DNA from: JASFEQ01 sp050122535
GTDB lineage: Bacteria > Desulfobacterota > DSM-4660 > Desulfatiglandales > HGW-15
DNA length: 19,534 bases
Assembly (NCBI GenBank): GCA_050122535.1
Contig: JASFIT010000033.1
Span: forward strand, 1 to 19,534
Direction of reading: 5' to 3'
Each line of letters starts with the position of its first letter. The first letter of the stretch is position 1. Made by a program: the position numbers and the translations under genes. Below are positions 15,390-19,534 of this stretch, one piece after another. The notes beneath the pieces were generated by a model. That model was given only the letters and a program-made list of their open reading frames with translations. It was not told where the DNA came from and did no database searches.

Positions 15390-16307
15390 ATGCGGCGTCT
15401 CTGTTTGAACATAGGATTTTTTCTCTTTTCTCTTGTCGTAGCTTCGCCCACATTTGGCATCGGGGCCGAGCCTGTACCGGTATTCGTGAGCATCGTTCCC
15501 CAGAAGTACTTTGCGCAGAAAATCGGAGGCGAGTTGATCAAGGTCTCGGTCATGGTAAAACCGGGTGCCAGTCCGGCAACCTACGAGCCTAAGCCCAATC
15601 AGATGGTCGCCCTCTCCAAGGCCAAGATCTATTGCGCAATAGGGGTGCCCTTTGAAAGGGTGTGGTTGAAAAAGATCAGTGCTGCAAACCCAGAGATGCT
15701 TATTGTGCACACTGAGAAAGGCATCGAAAAAAGGCCGATGAAAGCCCATCATCATGAAGAAGGAAATCACAAAACCCTTGAAAAAGGGAGACAGGGCCCT
15801 GCTGATGAACATCAAGGGATCATGGACCCACATATCTGGCTTTCTCCGCCGCTGGTCAAAATTCAGGCTCGGAACATCCTAAATGCCCTACTTTTGGTTG
15901 ACCCGAGGCACGGCAGTATCTACGAATCCAACTATAATAAGTTCATCGTGGAGCTGGACGCTCTGGACGCCCACATTAGAGGGGTTTTTGCTGGGAAAGG
16001 AGAGAGAGTAGCTTTTATGGTCTTCCATCCTGCCTGGGGGTATTTTGCCCAAACCTATGGGTTGCATCAGATTGCTGTGGAAATAGAAGGAAAGGAACCT
16101 AGACCGGCAGACCTCAAACACCTGATCCATGATGCCGAGGAACGGGGCATCAAGGTTATTTTTGTGCAACCAGAATTCTCTACAAAAAGTGCTAAAGCCA
16201 TCGCCAGGGCTATTGGTGGACAGGTCGTCCTGGCGAATCCGCTGGCACCGGACTGGGCCAGCAACTTGAAAGAGATGGCCTCGAAGTTCAAGGCCGCCTT
16301 GAGGTAA
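15390..16307 (+). CDS. Periplasmic metal-binding protein of ABC transporter (ZnuA/TroA type)
   Basis: This 305-residue secreted protein has a signal peptide in the first 26 residues (MRRLCLNIGFFLFSLVVAS..., cleavage probably after TFGIGA). It is predicted to bind Zn(II) or Mn(II) in the periplasm and pass it to an ABC permease. Family blocks are KVSVMVKPGASPATYEP, a histidine-rich loop (HHHEEGNH), DPHIWLSP (His148), FHPAWGYF (His213) and VEIEGKEPRPADLKHLI. In ZnuA and PsaA the first ligand is the histidine of PHTYEP, but here it is Ala63 in SPATYEP. The start at 15390 fits the signal peptide, and AAAAGG lies nine bases upstream. No ATPase or permease gene is in the window, so it is an orphan here. 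Its stop is two bases from that of the convergent gene. Confidence 0.85.
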   Translation: MRRLCLNIGFFLFSLVVASPTFGIGAEPVPVFVSIVPQKYFAQKIGGELIKVSVMVKPGASPATYEPKPNQMVALSKAKIYCAIGVPFERVWLKKISAANPEMLIVHTEKGIEKRPMKAHHHEEGNHKTLEKGRQGPADEHQGIMDPHIWLSPPLVKIQARNILNALLLVDPRHGSIYESNYNKFIVELDALDAHIRGVFAGKGERVAFMVFHPAWGYFAQTYGLHQIAVEIEGKEPRPADLKHLIHDAEERGIKVIFVQPEFSTKSAKAIARAIGGQVVLANPLAPDWASNLKEMASKFKAALR

Positions 16308-16309
16308 CA

Positions 16310-17515
16310 CTATGGCGCCAACGCTTTTGCTGCGGCGAACACCAGTTCTTTGTTTAAAGGCGCCACATTTCTTGCAATCCATTCACGAACCTTTTGCCCT
16401 GCCGGGTGAGACTGCTTATAACTCATAAAATCGAGCTTCAAATCAAGGGCATCTGCAATTCTTGTGGCTAGTATGGGCCAGATTTCACCAATATCTCCCA
16501 CGATGGGAAGACTGCCAGGAACTCTCGCAAATCCCGACATCTCCATCCTGAAAGGGATACGCATCAGTTTGGTCTTGGGAAGTCCTTTGTGGACGGCGTC
16601 GCTTACGGTCCCGGATTTACGTTCCTGTATCCACGCCTTTTCCAGATTGGGATCCAAGTCAATACGAACGATCTTCTTCTCCGCCAGGGAATAGGTCCAG
16701 CCCCCCTCCCAGTCTGCCCATATCCCGTGGCCTGTAAACCTTTCAAAGGGACCATCATGGATCTCTTGAGAGAGGGCAAGGGCCGATTCTACGATCACAT
16801 CCGCACTATGGAGAAGCCTTGCGATGCGGAGGCAGCGCTCTGAGATGGATATGGAGTCTCCGATGGCTAAACCCACCTCTCCCCCTCCTACCAGCTGAGG
16901 AACTGTAACCAGTACAGGAATACTGCGTTCTGCACCAGCGCCTATCATTGTGCGGCGGTCGGCACCATGACCGGCCATCTGTTCAAAAGGGACCTGGCAG
17001 TGCTTTGCTATGGGAAGAATATCGCGGGCCAACTTTTCAGTGCGAAGTCCTGTGGGGTAGGCAATGTTTCCAGCAACTTTGATTATTGTATTCCCTCTGG
17101 CTCTGCGCAACCGGCGGTACAGGGTCATATCGATCGACATTTCTCGCTGAAGTTCCTCCAGCCGTGCCTTAGAAATCATGCTGACCTCAAAAAAGCCATC
17201 CGCAGGGAGTTTGTTTCTTTCAAATCCAGAGGCAATACCATCAATTCTTTTCACCTTTTCCAGTGTGCCCGCCATCTCATGGTTGATCACCGCAGAACTG
17301 GTCAGAACCCCATCCACAATGCCCTTATGAATCAATTCGGCGATAAGCGTGGTTACCCCCTCATGCAGGTTAGGGCCACTGCCCACCACAGCGACCACTT
17401 TGCCCCCTTTTTCCTTGGCCTGAACGATCCAGTCCACGGCAAGTTTTAACCTGCCTTTCACTTTTGAAGCGAGGCCTCTGTACACTTGTTCAATAGCATC
17501 CCTATCAATTGCCAT
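16310..17515 (-). CDS. Uncharacterised conserved-looking protein downstream of waaA
   Basis: I do not recognise this 401-residue cytoplasmic protein with confidence. Near the N-terminus is a Rossmann-like beta-alpha unit, VVAVVGSGPNLHEGVTTL, followed by IAELIHKGIVDGVLTSSAVI and NHEMAGTLEKV. This is loosely like the start of deoxyhypusine synthase-type or LOR/SDH-type domains. Further on are MAGHGADRRTMIGAGAERS and VPQLVGGGEVGLAIGDS, both rich in glycine as in nucleotide-binding loops, and a tryptophan-rich GIWADWEGGWTYS. The start is firm, with AAAGGAG about eight bases before the ATG. It lies 89 bases downstream of waaA on the same strand and may share its transcript. An enzyme with a nucleotide or NAD-like cofactor is my best guess. 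Confidence 0.6.
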   Translation of the reverse strand: MAIDRDAIEQVYRGLASKVKGRLKLAVDWIVQAKEKGGKVVAVVGSGPNLHEGVTTLIAELIHKGIVDGVLTSSAVINHEMAGTLEKVKRIDGIASGFERNKLPADGFFEVSMISKARLEELQREMSIDMTLYRRLRRARGNTIIKVAGNIAYPTGLRTEKLARDILPIAKHCQVPFEQMAGHGADRRTMIGAGAERSIPVLVTVPQLVGGGEVGLAIGDSISISERCLRIARLLHSADVIVESALALSQEIHDGPFERFTGHGIWADWEGGWTYSLAEKKIVRIDLDPNLEKAWIQERKSGTVSDAVHKGLPKTKLMRIPFRMEMSGFARVPGSLPIVGDIGEIWPILATRIADALDLKLDFMSYKQSHPAGQKVREWIARNVAPLNKELVFAAAKALAP

Positions 17516-17535
17516 GGATATGCTCCTTTGTAAAC

Positions 17536-17568
17536 GTCAGTAGTCAGTTGTTTGTTGTCAGTGGGCAG
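17536..17568. repeat. Degenerate GTCAGT-type low-complexity repeat
   Basis: Between waaA and the 401-residue gene the motif GTCAGT (or CAGT/CAGTG) recurs about five times in 33 bases. It separates two genes of the same strand and shows no coding signal. It may be a decayed tandem repeat. Confidence 0.4.
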
Positions 17569-17604
17569 TGGAAACAACGGACCACAGAAAACAGGCAAAA
17601 GGCG

Positions 17605-18900
17605 CTAAATGAGTTTGGCAATAACTTTTGCATGCTTTTCTGCCGCATTCTGGTTCTTCAGGACGGCTTCACGGGCCCGCTCTCCAGCGCTCCTCAAGGC
17701 ATCAAGGTGCTCAAGAAACCATAGGGCCTTTTCCGCCAACATGTCAGGGCTTGAAACAGGGATGCCAGCCCCCACTTCCTCCAACAATGCCTTCGCGTCC
17801 AAGAAGTCTTCCATGGAGGGGCCGTAAAAGACTGCTTTGCCCCAGACCGCTGCTTCCAGGGGATTCTGTCCACCGAGGGGAACAAGGCTAGCCCCGCAAA
17901 AAACGATGGTCCCCACACTGTAAAGCTTAAAGAGTTCTCCAAAAGTGTTCATGATGACGACAGGTTTTGTGCGTTGGGTCCCGTGGCCATCCAGTTCGCT
18001 CCGGCGTTGATATTCAAAGCCGCGTTTTTCAAGGAGGGATTCGATCTCAGAAGTCCTTTCAATGTGCCTGGGGGCCATGACCAGAATCATATGGGGAGAT
18101 TGGTTCAGGATTCTTTCATAGACATCCAGGATCATGCTCTCCTCACCTTCGCGGGTGCTGCCTGCAACGAAGACAGGTCGGGAGGCATCAAGATTCAAGA
18201 TTTGTCGCATTTCCGTTTCCATTGCGGGGTCTGCCTGACTGGCAAGGAGATCGTATTTGGCGTTACCGTTGACCACGATTTTGTGCGGCTCGGCTCCCAT
18301 CGCTTTAATGCGATCAGCGTCTTCTTGCAAGATCATGCTTAGGGCATCCACATATTTTAAGACCTGCCGAAAAAATGGCTTGAACTTCAAGTACCCCCCG
18401 ATGGACCTCACAGAGATTCTGCCGTTGATCAAAGCGGTTTTGATGCCCATCCGTCTGGCCTCAACAATCCATGCTGGCCAGATTTCCGTTTCCAGGAATA
18501 CCAGAACGTCAGGTCGCAGCCTGGAAAGGGCCGTCCTAACCGAGAAGATTGTATCTATGGGTGCAAAGACAATAGGAATATCCTTTCCAAAGGTTTCTCT
18601 CGCCAGTTCAATGCCATGATCTGTGGTTGAGGAAAGGAAGATTGAACAGTGAGGTATGAGCTTTCTGAGAGATTCCACAATAGGGGCCGCCACCTTCACC
18701 TCTCCCAGAGATACGGCGTGAAGCCATACTCGGGGCGATTCTGGAAGATTTTGAACCAGTGCGCGGGGAACAAGCCCCAGACGCTCTTTTAGGCCCTCTC
18801 TATGACGCCCACTTAGCCGTGTATATAACCAGAAAGGGGGAAAGCAGGAGATGAAAATGCCTGATGTCATTATGGTGTATGCTGTGTAGAGCGGATTCAT
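17605..18900 (-). CDS. waaA: 3-deoxy-D-manno-octulosonic acid transferase
   Basis: This 431-residue inner-membrane-associated glycosyltransferase (also KdtA) adds Kdo to lipid A precursor, using CMP-Kdo, an essential early step of LPS core synthesis. The N-terminal segment (IMTSGIFISCFPPFWLYT) is a likely membrane anchor. The catalytic glutamate is Glu67 in HAVSLGEVKVA. Other blocks are LSSTTDHGIELA, VFLETEIWPAW, LINGRISVRS, VAGSTREGEE, VMAPRHIERT and LGGQNPLEAAVWG, where most relatives have GGHNPLEPA. The length is normal. The ATG at 18900 has no clear ribosome binding site, and the predicted leader is only about 15 bases, so initiation may be weak. It diverges from the alpha/beta-hydrolase gene. 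Confidence 0.93.
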   Translation of the reverse strand: MNPLYTAYTIMTSGIFISCFPPFWLYTRLSGRHREGLKERLGLVPRALVQNLPESPRVWLHAVSLGEVKVAAPIVESLRKLIPHCSIFLSSTTDHGIELARETFGKDIPIVFAPIDTIFSVRTALSRLRPDVLVFLETEIWPAWIVEARRMGIKTALINGRISVRSIGGYLKFKPFFRQVLKYVDALSMILQEDADRIKAMGAEPHKIVVNGNAKYDLLASQADPAMETEMRQILNLDASRPVFVAGSTREGEESMILDVYERILNQSPHMILVMAPRHIERTSEIESLLEKRGFEYQRRSELDGHGTQRTKPVVIMNTFGELFKLYSVGTIVFCGASLVPLGGQNPLEAAVWGKAVFYGPSMEDFLDAKALLEEVGAGIPVSSPDMLAEKALWFLEHLDALRSAGERAREAVLKNQNAAEKHAKVIAKLI

Positions 18901-18921
18901 GATTTTTTATGGACAAAATGT

Positions 18922-18950
18922 TTTCTACAGTTAAAATGGCCATCTGTCAA
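18922..18950 (-). promoter_or_regulatory. Sigma-70-like promoter for waaA
   Basis: On the minus strand TTGACA (18950-18945), a perfect -35 box, is followed after 17 bases by TAGAAA (18927-18922), four of six matches to the -10 consensus. The leader to the waaA ATG would be about 15 bases. Confidence 0.52.
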
Positions 18951-18955
18951 AGCTT

Positions 18956-18983
18956 TTGCTACCTTTGGCTTTCAGCTTAAAAT
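18956..18983 (+). promoter_or_regulatory. Candidate promoter for the alpha/beta-hydrolase-like gene
   Basis: TTGCTA (18956-18961, four of six) is followed after 16 bases by TAAAAT (18978-18983, five of six). It lies just beyond the minus-strand waaA promoter and gives a leader of about 20 bases with a strong ribosome binding site. Confidence 0.4.
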
Positions 18984-19009
18984 CGCCTTTTCTAAGGAGG
19001 TCACCACAG

Positions 19010-19534
19010 ATGTACTCGATCAAGACCTTGGAGATAAGGGGCTATCGCAATGAACAAGTACCCCATACATTTTATGAGCAAGAGGAGACCCCCGCGCAGT
19101 TGGCCTTGCTGCTGCCGGGAATGGGATACACCTCACACATGCCACTCCTTTACTATCCTGCACGTATTATGCTTTCCCTGGGGGCTGATGTGCTTGGCTT
19201 GGAATATGACTATAACAGACGGGAAGACTTTATGGCTCTTCCAGGGGATGAGCGAAAGCAATGGCTGCTTACGGATGTGACTAGCGCATGCCACACTATT
19301 CTAATGGGACGCTCTTATCAGGAAATAACGCTCATTGGAAAGTCTCTTGGGACCCGAGCCATGGGCCACCTGCTCACAGCAGACGCTGAGTTAAGGGAGG
19401 CCAATGCTATCTGGCTCACACCGGTCCTAAGGAGTGAAAGACTTTGCACGCAGATTATGGAATGGGGAAAACGATCCCTCATTGTCATTGGCACGGCCGA
19501 CCCGCACTTTAATGAGGCCCTCCTTGATGAGATC
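19010..19534 (+). CDS. Alpha/beta-hydrolase-like protein (3' end missing)
   Basis: This open frame runs off the right edge, with 175 residues visible. It starts MYSIKTLEIRGYRNE, with a perfect AAGGAGG (18994-19000) nine bases before the ATG. LLLPGMGYTSHMPLLYYP resembles the oxyanion-hole region of alpha/beta hydrolases, and IGKSLGTRAMGHLL holds the nucleophile elbow GKSLG with Ser112. VIGTADPHFNE near the visible end fits the strand that carries the acidic residue. The catalytic histidine would lie beyond the edge. No signal peptide is visible, so a cytoplasmic esterase, thioesterase or similar enzyme is likely. The substrate is unknown. Confidence 0.78.
   Translation, partial: MYSIKTLEIRGYRNEQVPHTFYEQEETPAQLALLLPGMGYTSHMPLLYYPARIMLSLGADVLGLEYDYNRREDFMALPGDERKQWLLTDVTSACHTILMGRSYQEITLIGKSLGTRAMGHLLTADAELREANAIWLTPVLRSERLCTQIMEWGKRSLIVIGTADPHFNEALLDEI

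Overview
The window looks like a chromosomal segment of an anaerobic Gram-negative bacterium, most likely an uncultured member of the Desulfobacterota (former Deltaproteobacteria). This is an inference. It rests on the mix of families (DUF2889 proteins, DUF169, a COG1237-type metallo-beta-lactamase-fold enzyme, an orphan NifU-like scaffold, multi-PAS kinases), on the Kdo transferase gene waaA, which implies LPS, and on spacers full of short palindromic repeats. I see no rRNA, tRNA, CRISPR array, transposase, integrase or phage gene.

Layout. (1) 1-232: a dispersed repeat and a small hairpin. (2) 233-790 (-): a thioredoxin-like protein with two zinc ribbons. (3) 971-7660 (+): six same-strand genes for an acyl-CoA synthetase, a crotonase-like protein without the hydratase glutamates, two tandem DUF2889 proteins (the second fused to a PHP phosphoesterase domain), a DUF169 domain fused to dephospho-CoA kinase, and an MBL-fold hydrolase. 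The gaps are short and one junction overlaps, so they may form one CoA/acyl-CoA unit. (4) 7741-8184 (-): a NifU-like scaffold that lacks the third cysteine. (5) 8399-11604 (+): a single-domain response regulator overlapping a 932-residue multi-PAS histidine kinase that begins with a Rossmann-like domain. The NifU-like and regulator genes diverge from nearly back-to-back promoters. (6) 11605-11996: a convergent spacer bracketed by an inverted, internally repeated 9-10 bp motif around a palindromic element. (7) 11997-14676 (-): a MoxR-type AAA+ ATPase overlapping a 608-residue protein with TraB-like features at its N-terminus. (8) 14677-15389: a 713-base non-coding stretch built from at least three palindromic or dispersed repeats. 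(9) 15390-16307 (+): a periplasmic metal-binding protein of the ZnuA/TroA type, lacking one expected histidine ligand. (10) 16310-18900 (-): waaA followed by a 401-residue protein I do not recognise. (11) 19010 to the right edge (+): an alpha/beta-hydrolase-like gene cut by the window.

How they may fit together. In region 3 the ligase makes acyl-CoA, the crotonase-like protein binds acyl-CoA, and the kinase domain makes CoA itself. The DUF2889, PHP and DUF169 parts have no known role here. The two-component pair and the MoxR pair are separate two-gene units. The best candidates for undescribed biology are the DUF169-CoaE fusion, the DUF2889/DUF2889-PHP tandem, the MoxR/TraB-like pair without a von Willebrand A partner, and the kinase with a Rossmann-like sensor end. 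All domain calls were made by eye, without database searches.
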